The position numbers and the translations under genes are program-made. From Baylisascaris procyonis (taxonomy: Eukaryota; Nematoda; Chromadorea; Rhabditida; Ascarididae), in assembly GCA_037389465.1 (NCBI GenBank), contig JAZARR010000153.1:5802501-5866500 (forward strand): a DNA stretch of 64,000 nucleotides, in the 5' to 3' direction. Below, one piece after another: positions 24,167-39,800 of the stretch (its first letter is position 1; each line of letters begins with the position of its first letter). The notes beneath the pieces are model-generated. The model was not told the origin of the DNA. It made no database searches and was given only the letters and a program-made list of their open reading frames with translations.

Positions 24167-24877
24167 GTAATTCACGGACCAGATAGTTTTGAAACCTTGG
24201 GCCTTCGAGCAGTTTCAGAAGGGCGTATGGCGTATTACCAAAATGTTATGCATAGTTGCTACGTAAACGAGAATCTATACGTTAAAACCTTTCGGTAAGT
24301 CGAAAATGATGCGTTTGGGTTCAGTTATGTTTTAGAAAACACCCCTGCATTCGCTATTTCAGTGGCTTGATTATGAAATGCCAACCTCAAACAATGGATA
24401 TGTCTTATAAAAGAATACTAAGACACCAACGATCTACCGTAATCAAGAATCATAGCACCATAGATAGGGAAGTACCTAAATACCCAGGTATCCTACTTAT
24501 ATGTCTTAAATGGTTTCATCGATAGAATAATATTTACTAAATGAACTTCCAAGCAATGAATTGGGCAATGATAATTGGGCAGGATCGATGCATCTCTGCT
24601 AATCAATATCGGTCGTTAATCATAGGTTTGCTCTTGCTTAATCGAGCAATACCGATCGGTCAACAGGAACGCTTCACTGCAGTGGTCATTAAGAGCACCT
24701 TAGCGGTGAAAGCCGCCATCCGTTGTGGCGGCTGCTCTTTCCGTTCGATTTCAAAAGTGCAAGAAAAGGTGCGAATATAGAATTTCTCCCACTTAAATTT
24801 TTTCTGCTGTTACTGTAATCGATGCATACGTGATCTCAAAGAATATTATAATCGATTTGCAGAAATTAATGTGGTAA
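24167..24877 (+). CDS. Unidentified protein, four in-phase exons including the stop
   Basis: Exons 24167-24294, 24363-24487, 24554-24768 and 24863-24877 join without a frame break. The first donor is a consensus GTAAGT, and the second acceptor is CTATTTCAG after a 68-base intron; the last acceptor is GATTTGCAG. The spliced frame gives about 160 residues: GPDSFETLGLRAVSEGRMAY and QNVMHSCYVNENLYVKTF in exon 1; KCQPQTMDMSYKRILRHQRS in exon 2; and RSLIIGLLLLNRAIPIGQQE and AAIRCGGCSF in exon 3. Local GC is well above the flanks. The 5' end is missing. No signal peptide or catalytic motif is visible and no family is recognised. The third exon's acceptor (TTCCAAG) is the weakest element. Confidence 0.4.
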
Positions 24878-27800
24878 ATATTTTACACATCAAAGAGCTC
24901 GAGAATCATTCTCGAAGAGAATAGTGCATCAGAAAACAAGAACTGGTTGGGTGTATTGTTTTCTCATAGAACGATGTGCTAATTAATATGGAAGGAAATA
25001 TCCATAGGTCATGGCGATATATCAATAAATTTATAATCGATATTACTGATACAGAATACTTGAAGGTAGTATTCTTACTGAGAGTTGGCATTACTCAATT
25101 ACTTTTATCAGTAATGCACTCCAATGGTCAGAGATGGAGTTGACTTGTTGCAGATAACTGAATTGTTTGAGGGGTGAAAAAAGACAGAAGGGATAATTGT
25201 TGACACTATATTCCCACTAGAAAGCTTTCGTTTGCACATCTGCATACGATGAAATAATCGTCAAGTCTTTATTATTTTCTATGACGCCGTTTTTATTTAA
25301 ATTATAAGCGAGTTTCTCTAATAAGTCTGTATGTCTGCGTTTTCAATATCTATAAGTCTAATGTCTTTTGGCTTTATATTTTTTATTTTGATGGGTGTGT
25401 TTTATGGCTTGCAACAGACTAACTTTGAGGTAACCACTGTATAGGGAGGCTTAGGATAGTAAGATAGTAATCATGAGGGACACATTTCGTTAAGCATGAA
25501 AACGAGCTGTTGATATATCTCGTTCAAATATCGTCACCAATATGCGGATCGTTCGAGTTACTCACAATGAAAGCATTTATCTTCGACTGAGAATGCGATA
25601 TTAATTTAACAGCCCTCCTTAAATTCGCTCTTAATTGGAGCTATTCGATGAACACGAAGGCCCATGCAATTTTCTGTTTATGCGATTTTTTGTCTATGTA
25701 AATTTCTTGCTGCACTCAATCATAAATCAACTTCGTTTGTGTGCAGCCAGTAAGTGTTAAAAATCTAACGCCTTCTCCATTTTATAATCTTCCTTTCCAC
25801 ACGCCTCTTTTAGCATTAAGTCGCCCTCTGTGGAATGTAGCTCTCTCATTTATAGTATATGCCGCCTCTTCGTCGTGTTTACCATCACAGAAATGCTCCC
25901 CACTTTGATTTCAAAAAATTACGCCTATTTTAATTCCACGTAATCAAAAATCCCATTTCAAACCTGACGCTGCAGAGATATAGGTCCTGGGGGTTATGAA
26001 CGAGGAAGTATGGTGTTTGATTGTTTTCCTAGAATTTTTATTGGTTCTTTTTTTTTTTTGTTTCTGATGCGCTTTTGCTAGTTCTCGATAAATTTATTAT
26101 TGATAATGCATTTTTATCGAAAATGAAACGAAATGCATGACGTGGAATAATCATTGCCTATTAGAATAGCCGAGTGAAGCAATCAATCGGAAAGATGAGT
26201 GATCGCTTTTCTTTTTCTTCCATTGCAAAAAAAATTCTATAAAGCTCTATATTTAGATGCAATTAGCATTTCTCTGTCTACTATCTTTGCTTTGAATATC
26301 TACCGTAGAGCATCGAATATTCCCCCTTCCTTTTTAAAGGAAATTTTGCGGATACATGTACATCGCAGAAGTATCGTATTGTGAAAATGTTCATGATGCA
26401 TTCCTCCCCTCCCCCCACCCCCCCTCCACAGTGCGGGCAATCGAACCAACCTGCATAAAAGCAGTTTCTGCCTGAGGCTGTAGCCACCTCTTCAATTGTT
26501 CGTTATTCACCTTAAGTGAGGTTGGGAAAGGGTAAGCGGTGCTGACTTATTCACTCTTTACCAAAACAGCCAATGCCAATGAATAAAGGAACTCAAAGTG
26601 TTGAAATATTTCTTAGTACTGGTCAAACGTTTGCATAGTTTTCTGGTTTATCGAAACGAAAATGTGAATCGAGACATCCTTCGAAGCAAAATCATGGACA
26701 CTGTAGTATGTTCAGGTGGTGGAGTGAATTTCACTGTGTGCATACTTCGGTTAGTCAATTCGCTCTGAGATTTCAAAGTGGGAAAAGCAATTGATATGGC
26801 CAACATAATGCACTTGATTTGGTTCATATTTTTCAATTTCCTTTTTTTGCGCATCCTTTTCTTCATTTCTCCCTCTCATCAGTTGGTCGCATCCTTAAAT
26901 TTTTTACTTGATCCTTTCCTGAACCTCTTTCCTTAATTCTCTTGAACAAAAACTTATAACGGTGATCTAATATTCTCTACTTTATGCATTATTTCTTTTG
27001 TTAACGAAACCGTTCGAGAAATTCACGCTTTTATTGCCAACAACAATCAACAACACTATTCAACTAATATGTAATAAACCATGCATATTAATTCAGTAAA
27101 AAGAGGGCAGGAAGTTCCATGATATCAGCATGATCTCCCTACCGTCATCTTCTCAAATATCTACTTTGTTATCATTCCAGTAGCGTTACTATATTCTATA
27201 TTTATCTAGTATTACAACTATATACGTTAGGTGATGTTTTAAAATACCCAAAATTTTGAGTACATATTAAGCTTTTTCGATTTTTCTCATATTAGTCGAT
27301 TCAAGATATTTGAAAATTCCACAAAATTTAACAAATCGAATCATAAATTAAAACATAGATGTTGTATTCGTCAATATGAAGAAGTGTAAACAATAGCGCT
27401 GTGAATTCATGCCATTTGTTTTGTTTGCATTGTGCAATCCTTTCAAATCGACCTCATGTAATATGATATGCATCGAATCGTTGCGCTAAGTCATGCATTG
27501 TGCATTGCCTTCATTTATTCAATATCTACACAAACTCATGACACTCTAAAAAATTTTATCCACTGAATTGATTATGTCGTTTCAATCTTTTTTATTGCCA
27601 ATTCTTGAACACAGAAGGCTTAGATCAATGATTGATAATATTTCGATCAACGAAAAATTCTGTCATTTATCAATTAAATCGATTCATTAGTTGCATTCGG
27701 TGAATTCGTCGATAGACAGAAGGGGATGATCGATGTGCTTCAACCAGCTGAATCTCAAAGAACGCCAAAATTACTGCCATTCTCGCCTTTGTAGCTCACT

Positions 27801-30800
27801 TTCTTATTGCACTGTTCTGTGTTTCTTGTTATTCATATTAACTGATCTCATCCTCGTTGGACCTATTATCTTTACTAATACTTCCTTGTCATAGCAAGCC
27901 GATTTGTTATAGATAACAAGAGTTATCATTATCACTGATGCACTTTAAAGGGCATCATTTATACCAAATAAAATGATTTCCTCTTTGATAATATCTAGCG
28001 GAACCGGGAATCGCAACGTTACGAAGCATTGCTTTTTTTACTCCAAAAATGCTTTCGAAGTTCGCCTAAGTCATTTTTCATTGTGAAGATATTTTCCTTT
28101 CTGCTTTCCTACTGATGAAATTTCCGCCTTTTTATGAAAAATGTTTTTCAGTCATCTTTATAAGAAGAATATACTTTAAATTATTGCTTCTTCACTATTA
28201 TAATAGTAGAGAAGCTTTCCTTACACGAGCAGTGAGTGTATCTCATTTAAAAAGCGTTGTGAAGCAAAGTGATATACGTTTTATTATGCAGCTGACTAAG
28301 TGTAATTCTCAACATTAAAGCTGCATCAATAATATATGATTGCAGAGATTGTTGATTGTCCGAAACGATTTCTTTTATCAATGAGTTCATTGCATAATCG
28401 GCTCCTCATTAATTGTAATATCTCACTGCATATTTTTCCTCAACCATTCTGCTCTATTCTATCGAATAGGACTAGAACTTTTCACTGAGAACAGGGATGC
28501 TACTAATTAAAGATTGAAATAAGTTATACTATTTATTAGTGTATCGTAGACTGTTTTGAATCCGGAGTCGATTATTTAAGAGACACTCCGATCATTCGGA
28601 AATATAAGCAAGTGAAACTTCCTTAAACTCATATTTTATCGACATATCCTCGAATTTGATCGCACAAAGAAACCTCACGTAGAGTCTATTCGATCTTTGA
28701 ATTATGAGTGAAATATTCGATGACTTGTTTACGTGCAAAGATGGGCACTTAAAAGATTACTGGCTACACTAGTTGCTTCATCTTTTGTTTCACCTCTTGA
28801 GCGTTATTTATAATATTGTGTCAATAAGTATCACTCTCCATAGAAGCAGCTTTTTTATGTTGCGTGCTTGTGACCGCTTTACGAGAAGGAGCACCTCTCG
28901 ACGAGAGCCCCCACCTCCATTTCCGGAGGAGGGGGAGAGGGAATGGAATGATGGTGAACTCCAAATACAACTAACGATGTCCTGAATGATACTCTTATGT
29001 GTTTAAGGGATTATACATCTAGCCATATCTTTTGTATTCAGTTAGGGGTTCCTATTTTTGTAATCGATTCAATTATCGTATCCAATGTCGGCGGTAAATA
29101 CTGTATGTTCATTTGATTAGATTTGATAACAACCGCTAAGCAGTTCTGAGTGCCTCATTGTTACGAATTTTATGAGAAAAAAATTTCATTTATTTCCTCT
29201 TCGCGAATGATAAAAAGTGAAAATCAACAGAAAATTCCATTATGAAGTAATCGCATTCATCTTAAAATTTTTTTCACTAGATTCATTTCCTTCGAAGGGT
29301 TTCTGTAACTGTAAAAAAAATGCTCATATATTTATTTTTCAAACTTATCAAACTTATTGCATCTAATGAACTCGTTTTTGTCATTTTTCACTAATTTTTC
29401 ATCGCTTTCAATATTTTCCACTTTTTGATCTACCTAGAAAATATTTTCGATCTATGTAATGTATGATCATATCGTGAATCAGGAATTTAATGCAGTTTTT
29501 TTGCATAAGTAAATTGCAATTGAGTGTTTCTATGCCATATTTCAAAGTTACTGTAAAAATAGGTTAGAGTAATACAGAGTACAGTAATTCTTTTTCATGG
29601 ATTCTTTTCTTTAGACATTCTCTCAGTTCAATTAAAATAACAGTTCAGTAGTTCGTAGATCTTTGGGATATAGTCCTTGATGCATTCTTTAGCACAGGCA
29701 TTCTTTAGCACATTCTTTACAGTCATAATCAGAACAGTGCAGGTTGTAATAAAAAGACAGCTATATTCTTATTCTGAAGCATTATTGCCGTTTTTTTTTC
29801 GATTATATATCAATAAAAAACGATCATTCGCATATTTAATTAATATCGATCCGGTTGGTCGTAGTTTTTGTTCTTCGCATAAAAGTGCTGCTTAATATAA
29901 AATGTATAAAGCTTGTCAAGGCGCTAGCAACATATTTATTTTTTATGAATACAAGGTTAATGTCAATAAAACGCCACATTACGCCTAATAATGAGCTTTC
30001 GCAGTAAAAAACCTATCGGTTGAATAAATTCTCTGCCAATGGATTCGTTTCTCTTTCATTCATTTATTTATAGAAATTTATAATAAATCTCAAATTTAAT
30101 AGTGCTCATAATTCCACCGGAAACGCCTCAGTTATACTCAAAAGGTTCTCGAGGGATAACCTCTATAACTTGAAAGATTTCATCATTGTAATTTATATCG
30201 GTTCATAAATTCGAGTGAGCAAACATACATACGCATGGACATAATCGATGTTGAATGCAGTTATTTCTGTAAATGCACTGTGCATATGCACATATAAACT
30301 TGTATTTGGCTATTTTTCGCTTAAAATGCCTCCTTTCAGTAAATATCGCTTAATTAGAGAGACACTTTGAAATTGAAGGAAGGGATCCAATAAACCTTAG
30401 TTGCCTTTATAGATTATTTACTGTTGAGCAATTGACAAGACGAGGTGATTGAACAGCGATGTGCTTTAGAATGAAATGTGCGTTATGAATTTGCATAATA
30501 TTTCGCATTCGATAGAAATTTATTTGATGTAGCAGTGAGGTGAATAGGGCGATTAGTTGAATGCCAATTCATTCCACCAATAATTTTGATCGACGACACT
30601 AAGACAGACGCTAAACAACCGATTCATTAATGGATAGCCACAATGCGTCTAATAGTCGTTTTCAAATTTTGCTTCTGCACAAATTTTTTACGAAACTATC
30701 GAAATGTGCTTTATGATTGATCATGTCTGTTGCGTACATATGAATGTATGTATGTGTTTGTCTGTAATTTTTTGATGATTTTATTTGATGAATTATATAA

Positions 30801-33800
30801 GCCATCGTAATGAAATTTGATGCATATAATAATTTAAAGAATGGATGATTTCGTTCCTTCAACTTCTTTTCTATTCATGAATTTTTTCACGAATTATGGA
30901 CTTTCACTAGCGAAAAAATTTCCTCGAATTGTTCTACTATAATTCAAATGTCGCCAAAAGCGTTATTTTGACTGACCAATTTATATGAATGGTGGTTTAT
31001 GTCGGAAAACGCATTATTTTTTGTTTCTTATCGTGTTTGGCTAATTTAGTAAGTTAATTGATTTGCTGAACTGAATTGAAAAGCACATATTGCGCCAATA
31101 TGCCTATAATATTTCGCAATTTCTTTGAAATTTCTTTGTGCTTTATGTGTGAACTTTAGGAATTAAATCCTCTGCTACTGTAGAATTAGAATGAGGGATG
31201 GGACCATGACGTCACAGCCATAAATGTTTTAATTGTTTACTTCTTCATCAGTCATATCACATTAAAGCAGGGTTCGCCATCGTGACCACTTTAGTGTTTG
31301 CTGAGGCTAACACTCCGGTGGCTCTCTTTTGTTTACGTTTCTAAGCTCGTTCTATTACAGCTATATAATCTTTTTTTACTGATTTTTATCACTAAGTTGA
31401 TATTACTGCTATTAAAATCCTCTGTTAGCTTATGCTTTATTACTGCCAATTATTCAACGTTCTAAAAGAATAGAAATAGGCCAAATAAGAGGTATATACT
31501 GGAGAGAATGAGGCAAAGAACATTTTAGAAGATTATCCGCGACGACCATTTATTCTCGATTATAGAAGATATTGAAAGAGTGAAAAATATTTCATCTAAA
31601 ATAATGATAGGCACTCTTAGCTACAAGATACGAGCAATTTTAGCTTGATTACGGTTAAATGATCGTCTGAAGGTGTTCTTCTGAATATATACAATACCGG
31701 TAAAGGAGGGGTGGGGGAGCGAATTAGAGAGGGTGGGAGTATCCCAACTTTGTTTTCTTAATTTCCTATTGTTTTACATAACGACAAAAGTTTATCGTTT
31801 TCTTGTTTTATTCGTTTCGTTTAGATGATTTCCTCAGAAACATTTATGTAGGCATTTCCGATCGAAACAGAATTATTTTCTGAGTGTTTAGTCGGTGGTT
31901 CAACTATTGTGAGAAAGTAACAAATACCTGATATCCATGAATTTGTATATCCTTTTCTACGCTTTTTTTTCTATTTGTGTATAAAGTTTTCTTTAATGCA
32001 ATGCGTTATGAAAACAAGTTGATCTTTTAGTACAAATTGATCTTTGGCAGTGTTTTTTGGTTTAGTTTGTTTAACAAAGTTAGTGACTGTGCAAAATATA
32101 AACCACAAAGTTAGCATAGCTTAGTAAAATACAAGTTAGTATGTACAATATAGGCTTAGTAGTATAGCTTAGTAGTATAACTATCAGTGCAGTGGGAAAG
32201 TGAGCAGTTTGATTTAAAAAAAAAAAAAACATGAAATATAAAGCAAAATGTTGAATGATTTATAATAAGCATGGTTATAACTCACATAGTTGAAGGAGAG
32301 GGGGTTGTATTAGGAAATATGCTGTTCGAATTTTGAAATATGAAGATGAGATATTCGTTTATCTTGGATGAATCAACTTTCTCTATCGAAATCTCTCTCA
32401 CTATCAATCCAAATGTAATCGAGTATGAGCGATCATTATAGATATATTTTATGTTCGCCTAATTTCTTCACCCAAAATCTTTGTGCTTAGTGGATGGAAA
32501 ATACTTGAACAGACATACACATCCATCAAATACAATCATAATAATTATTTTGCACAAAAAAAATTGCATAATTACATAAAATATATTCAAATATAGCACT
32601 TGAATCTTTCTGAGCATCCTGTTTTTTGGCATCTTATAGTGGTAAATCGTCGACTATGTCATATTTCTTCACCATTGTCATGTCGACAAATTTCTTTGAA
32701 ACTGACTCAAATAGTAAGAGAAAATCCATAGGAGAACGAGGCAGATCCTCTAGAGAGTTTGTGCTGACTCTTTCCGAGTAGCACTCTCATCAGTGCATAT
32801 ATGTTGGACGACGTCGATGCTTTGCTCGGCTATATATCGCTATGTCGTTGTGTTGTGTCTAATGTCTGCTGTCTGTTATAGAATGTTGAAATTTGTATTG
32901 TTCATCGATCCTATTTTTTCAACGTCTTGTTGAATCTTTGCTGCAGAAATATATAAATATTTCATCCATATTTTAAAGTTTCATTAAAATTAGAATAAAT
33001 TAAGGTCATTTGCGTGATCCACTCTGTTCATAAAATCTCTGATGGTAAAATTCTTTCGCATTTGCTCAATAGATTCTAAAAAAATTATCATTCATTATTA
33101 TTCCTTTCCAAAATGTTATCATACAATACCATTCTAAGTAATAAAAAAAACTATCATTTTCGAAAATCCATAAACTTTCGATGTATTTCTCAGCCCATTG
33201 AAGTAATTTTCGGCAGCGAATTTATGCAGGCGAGCGAATTTTGAGGAGATGAATTTTTAGTCATTGAATTATTTTCCATTATTTTTTATTTTGCTGATCC
33301 ATCTGATTACCGTAACCATAAAAAAATTACATATCGTGCCAAAGTATCTGTTTTCTTGAAATCTCTTATACTTACGATTATGAGAAATATTATCGCTTTG
33401 TTTACTTATGAAATTTGAGTATTTCTTTGATATTTGACTTCAAGGTATCATATTTGTTTTTATGCCACTAACAATATCTTCAATCACTTAAGGACACAGT
33501 AACTCAGGATTGATGGAGGTTTTTTTTTAGGAATTTCTGTATTTTCTCATCCATTCCTTCGGTTTTATATCTATTTTTGCTCTTTTATAAACTACTGATT
33601 GTATATTCTTCCTTGATTTCATCGAAAACAAATGTTGTTATTTCTTTTCTTTAAGTAATATATAGAAAATCACCTTTACAACCATTCGTATGTGTGAATT
33701 TTAGCCCTCCAATCTGCATTACCTTTCTGACGTAATCTTTTGATATGCACTCATTAATATCGTTTAGCAGATTTTTTCGGGTGCTAATGAAGGTGGTGAG

Positions 33801-36800
33801 ACAAACTAGGAGAAAAAGGCTAATTATGAGATTATAGGGATACATCGAATTGTGATCTTCTTGTATCATGCTCGCAATAAAAAAACGTTACACTCAATTG
33901 TTTTTTAGTATTCACCCCAGATGAGTAAATAATATGATTTGAATGAATAAATAAATAAAGGCAAATAAACAAATAAAAATAAAAAACAGAGAAGATAAAG
34001 ATAAATAAACATATAAAAATTTAAATAAATCTCATTGCAAATACTTTCACATTTTCAACAGAGACATATCCCTTTGGCTGTGCAATCCGCATTCTTTGCT
34101 AGCCATAGTCTGTATTGCTGCATTGGTCTGCCGAAGAATATGTAGGTGGCCGAGAGGGATCTTGTAGTTAGCATTTTCAATTTTCATGCATTTTCGGACT
34201 TCTTCCAGTAGAACATTACTTCATTTCTTTTTTTTTGAATCTTTCTTTCTTTTTCGCTTCAAAATTCGAAACTTTTTTTCAAATAATTTCAGTCAACGTA
34301 ATACTTTCTTTGTGTAATTTCATTTCGATTTCTCTTCTCGCCTAAAAATTCAATCAAACATTCTGTAAACGAACAAGCAGAAAAAAAAAAGTGCTCAATG
34401 AGTGCAAATTTTTTTGTTTTCTCTTCACAAAGTTTCGCGTTATGTAGATAAATTTTTTTCGTGCACTATTCAGTTGACAATATAAATTCTAACTAGAATG
34501 GCACAAAAAAATCCGCATATAACATATCTATGGGTCCGCATATCAACGAATTTACGCAATTCGACATTCCAGATGATAGAAATGAATGTGAAATTTACTT
34601 TTAACAGCAAAAAACTTCCAGTATACAGCAGTAATCCAAATATTTCACAGCAAAAAACTTCAAAAAATTTTTGGTTACTGTAGCAATTATGAACTTCCTT
34701 TCATATTGTAGAAAATTGCAGTTAACTTTTTCTATGCTTTCATTCTGTAATAAATTGTCAAGGATGCAATAAATTTGCAGTAGAATAGCACAAGCTGATT
34801 TTTTCTCTTCAATTTTTTCCTTTGAACACTGCTCAATCTAGTGATCGCTAATTAGTTCAAATGAAATTTGCATATTGTTGGCATCCAATTGTTACTTTAC
34901 TCTCCGTCTTTGCGCTAGTGCAAATAACAATGTCGAAATATAGTGAGCAGTGAAAAAAAAAACTTTAATACACCGCGAAAAAATTATGTATGAAATGACA
35001 TAAATATTCAAAGCAATATCAGAAATGCAAATTTGCAGCTAAGATTGGCGGATGAATGCGTTGACGATATTTTAAAATACTATGAGAATTCTAGATGAGT
35101 GAATTCGTTGAAAAAATAAATGAATATTTTTTGAAAGATTTCTGATATGGAGCTTTTAATTATATATTAACAAAGTAATATATTGTAATGAGAGAAAAAA
35201 TATTGCAACGATTGAATATTCAATTGCCTTAGTTATGACATTAATTTATCAATGCACAGTTTAATTACGCTGGACTACTTTCACCAAAAATTTGCAGTCG
35301 CATCTAGAGCAATTAATTTTTTACATTCACATTATGTAATGCATTCCTTATTGGGTATTAAGGAGCAATTCTGAGCAACCGTGTGAGTTAAGCGGGGGAT
35401 ATTTGGTGGGTGGGAGGAAAGTGAGAGAGGGAGAGAAGTTATAATAAGGGAGGGGTTTATAGGAAACTGCCATATAAGGGTCTATAGGAGGTTGCCATAA
35501 ACACTTCGAATACTATAGAACGAGAAATTGTATTTATCTCTTTTTTTTCACTAATATCTCCGACTTGTATTGTGAATGTTGCCAACATATCTTCTAAAGA
35601 AAAATATACACCCAAATAGCCTTATTTTTATACCCTTGGGTATTACTTTAGTTATCTTTTATGTAATTAATTTGAAACCGCCGATCTATAAAACTTATAT
35701 GCGACGACAATTCCACAAGTTACGATAGCTTATCATAAATTCTCAGCAATATTTATTTAATCTTATCGTTTTTAGTTGGAATTATTTTTTGCTTTATAGC
35801 TTATTTAAACGACACTGCTTTCTGAGAAAAAAAAATATTATTATTTACATTGAAATAGTATGGAGCTATCTAATCGAGTCGAAAAATATTCAACAACTCA
35901 GCACAATCGAAATAACTGAATAAAATATATATCAATGAGGATATGCAAATTTTCGTCGCTTCCGCATTATTTCTCGGCTGATTGCTTCGAATTTACTTCT
36001 GTAGCACGTTTGTGGCAAAAAAAAAGCGATGCTATTGACAAATGCTTTATGGCTGAAAAAAAAGAAAGATGTTAATGGTGTTGGCAGTAAAAGAGTGAGG
36101 TGGAGATGATGTTAGGAAATCTCACAACAATTATATATCTTTAGAGGTGAATTAGAGTCGAAAATATTTGAAAATGCTTGCGAAGGTATTTGATACTTTC
36201 AATTACCTAAGGCGATGCATACCGTATACTAGCCTCTCTCTTAAGAACGTTTCTGTCTCTGTAACTATTTTACTAAAAAGCAGCTACAGTAGGTTAACGC
36301 ATCACGAATAGGTCGCGCTTAATTGTATGAGAGGTTTTTTAATTGATTCAGTTTTGACATATATTTTGACGCTTTTCATATAGATAGACGATTAATCTCA
36401 CCTTTGAGATCTCCATTCAATTTTATTCATTTACGGAGAGCAGGAGGGATTTCACGGCGAATTTCGCGATTTTCAAAAGTTTAAACGCAATATCATGTTG
36501 AATAAGCGCCGTAAATTTCGAAAGCTGCTTTAAAAACACAGTAGAAAACAAAAGTAATAAGTATTTCGACTTCTGGAACTTCTAGTCAAACGAGACATCA
36601 ATCTCGAGTAAGTCTAATGTGATCATTTGAACCATGTAAAAGTGACTTTTGGCAGCTTTCCAATTGTTAACTGGTCGAATTTTCTTAAAATAGTAAGAGG
36701 AACGTCGACCTATGATCAAATGGAAGATTTGCAAAACATCCCATAAGCAATCGTTGTCAAAAAACATATTAAGCCTGATGGCGCTTAGTGACGTCATCTC

Positions 36801-39800
36801 ACTCTCATTAAAGCGACATTATTATCGCGATGAGAGATAGCTCATTTTATTTAATTTGTTTTATCCATTTATAGACGTACAAATAAAGTTCATTAATAAG
36901 GAACTCTTCGTGCTAAGTGAAACGGAAAATAGCGAAATTCAAAATTTGTCAAAATGGCAAAAATGGAAAAAAATAGCGAAATAGTAAAAAAAAAAAAACA
37001 AAAACAAATCGATCAGGTTTTTGAGTTGAAAAATTTACTTAGACCATCGTATGGATAAATTAAAAATGTCTTCACAAAAAAAAAAACGTAAAGATTCTAC
37101 ATATAGTATGTTCAACGAATCTCGAACCGGGGTTCTTCGAATTTTACTGATCATTGTTTAGACGATCATCTTCAGCGAAATAAATCTTTAAGATTTGGCC
37201 TTATGAATGACCACTTCAAAGAAATAAATCTTTTAAAATTTCCCGAACTTATAAGCTTTAACCTTAATTGCTATTAAATGCTCATGAAGGATAAATTTCC
37301 GTTCTTTCATTTCCACATTGCTTTATAGCATCGCGCTTTTTAGCCTCAAATTATTGATCTTTATTTTGAATTTCCGTTAATGAGCGCATGCCCAGAAAGG
37401 CATTTGAAATGAAAGTTGAAACGGTATCATCAGCAACGTTCATATTTAACCGTTTATAGAACGTTTATTATTGCACGTTTATTTCTCTTCAATTGCGTTC
37501 CTCTTTTTGGCTTTTTTCTTTCTTTCTCTCACTTTTATCGTTCATATTATAATCTGAAAAAAATCATTCAAGAGTTGGGAAGAGAGGAGGGAGGGAAGAA
37601 GAAAAATTGGATTGGCTCTTATCCTTTCTGAAGTTACAAAAGAAGAAAACGACAACTGAAAAGAAGCAGCTTAAAGTCCTAAAGTGAAGAAATGAATTCA
37701 ATAGAGCATATCAAGCATAATTTGGTGCAGTGAAAAGTTCACACTGAATTTATCTATAGCACACATATATTTTCTAAACGAGAGTGGCAACTGAATTGTC
37801 ACGAATTCATATTTGATACAGCTTTATATTAAAATTCGCTTAACAATAAACAATATTTAAAATTTTTGATATTTGTCTTTACATACATATTTTAATTCAA
37901 ATTCAGCTCCACTGAATGAACAGCACTGCGTATTCATCTCGTTTATTCTTTGGTGATTCGGTTGAAAGCAACGTTGGAGCAGTTGTGATCAAAAGTGCTT
38001 CCGGCAGCATTGCCACTTAGCTTTCGAGCTTTGTAGAGTTCTCTATATAGGCGGCATAGGTAGATTATGCTATACAATAGAGGCGTAGAAAGGGAGATGG
38101 AAGGGATTTGGGGAAAAGCATATCGACCGTCATACCGTCAAAATTTCACGGAGTAGATCGGGCGAAGGATGGGCATACAGTCGAAGAAAGAGTAATAAAA
38201 AGCATCATCATTTTCCATGAATTTCTGCTGCGCTCGAGCATCGATCATTAAGCATTAATTAAGCTTCAAGTTCATCCGCTCCTTCCTTTACAACTTTTTG
38301 TGAATTAAACAAAGGATTTTGGAGGCATCATTAGTGCTTCAGAGAGTATACTTATATATCATCACTATTGTTATATTATTTACTTCATCACTTTATTGCG
38401 AACAGGGCTTCACTTTCTTCAGCGAATTCATTGACTGTTTAGCTAACTATTGTCGTATTTTAGTGACTAATTATCTTTATAAGTAGTTTTTATGCAAATT
38501 TAAAATTTTATTCACAATCCACTTTGCATAACCAATAATCTTACCCGAAGAATGCTTCGTGGAACACTAAGAATATAGGAGTGATGATCAGTAACAAGTG
38601 ACTTAGTAGGTATATGGGGTGCTTTAAATGTCGATATATTTACTTTATAGATAAACGGTTGATTTAAATTATCGCTTTGAAACTACCTTATAGAATCGAT
38701 TTATCTACCTGTATTCATTCAATAATTGGCTTTAATGATAATTTTATTTTTAGAAACATTGGTACGCAATATCAGAATAAAATTATCCATATCAATTGCG
38801 TTTTTTTGCGATGATTCATTCAAAATGTTTGTGAATTTTATATTTTCCCATAATAGAAAACAAATTTTGCGAGAAAAATCTTCTATTGTAATGCTATGCC
38901 TTTAAAATTTTAATAATAATTCACAATTTTACGTCCTCATGTGTCGAGTTTTAATTTATTTTTTCCATACTTTTACTCAAGAATTGATAAAGTTGAGGAT
39001 CAAAAAATTGGAATTTAAAATCCGAAACATTCCAGAATTCTGAAACGGGAGGAATTTTGTAGTCGATCGGCTTAACTGAAAAAATAACAGCAACTGATGG
39101 TACAGGGGTTCGCGCAATATACACTTTGCAGTTCCACTTGCAAGAACAACCTTTGATAAAGTTATAAGAAATGATAAACAGCGAGAAAATTTTTATTTCA
39201 CATCTTCCATATAAATTTAATATTATTTAACTTTTATAGAGTGATTCGAAGTTTAAATAAAACAATAAAACTGCATTTAACCTTATGTTTTTAACAACGG
39301 TTTGCATGAAAAGATATTTCTTATTTCTACCGCTTGCACAGATATCGTTTAGCAGTTTCTTTTGTATTTCTTGCGACTGAAGCGATATGAAATGAATGTC
39401 CTATTAGTTATAAATTGTATGCAAATTTTTATAATACTATGATGAATTGTAAAAAGTAAGCATTCGTTTTCCAAGTTTTCAAATTTCCTACAACATTCGT
39501 TTTCAAAATGGACGAATGATTGCGCAGATTAGTTTAGATTATCATCCAATGGTTAATTTCCACCAAACTTTGCAACTTCAGCTTCAACTCCAACTTTATA
39601 AAATATTGATCTGACAATGGTCTACAGCACTATATAGCGCCAAAATTGATGCATTGCTGGAACCTTCTACTTCTACGACCACCATTAACATCAGAACTAT
39701 TACGTACAACAGCGCGTTTACACGCGGGATTTCAATTTTACTTTCATAATTTTCTTTTATTATAGTAGCTTTTCGATAACTACATCATAGAATAATCTCG

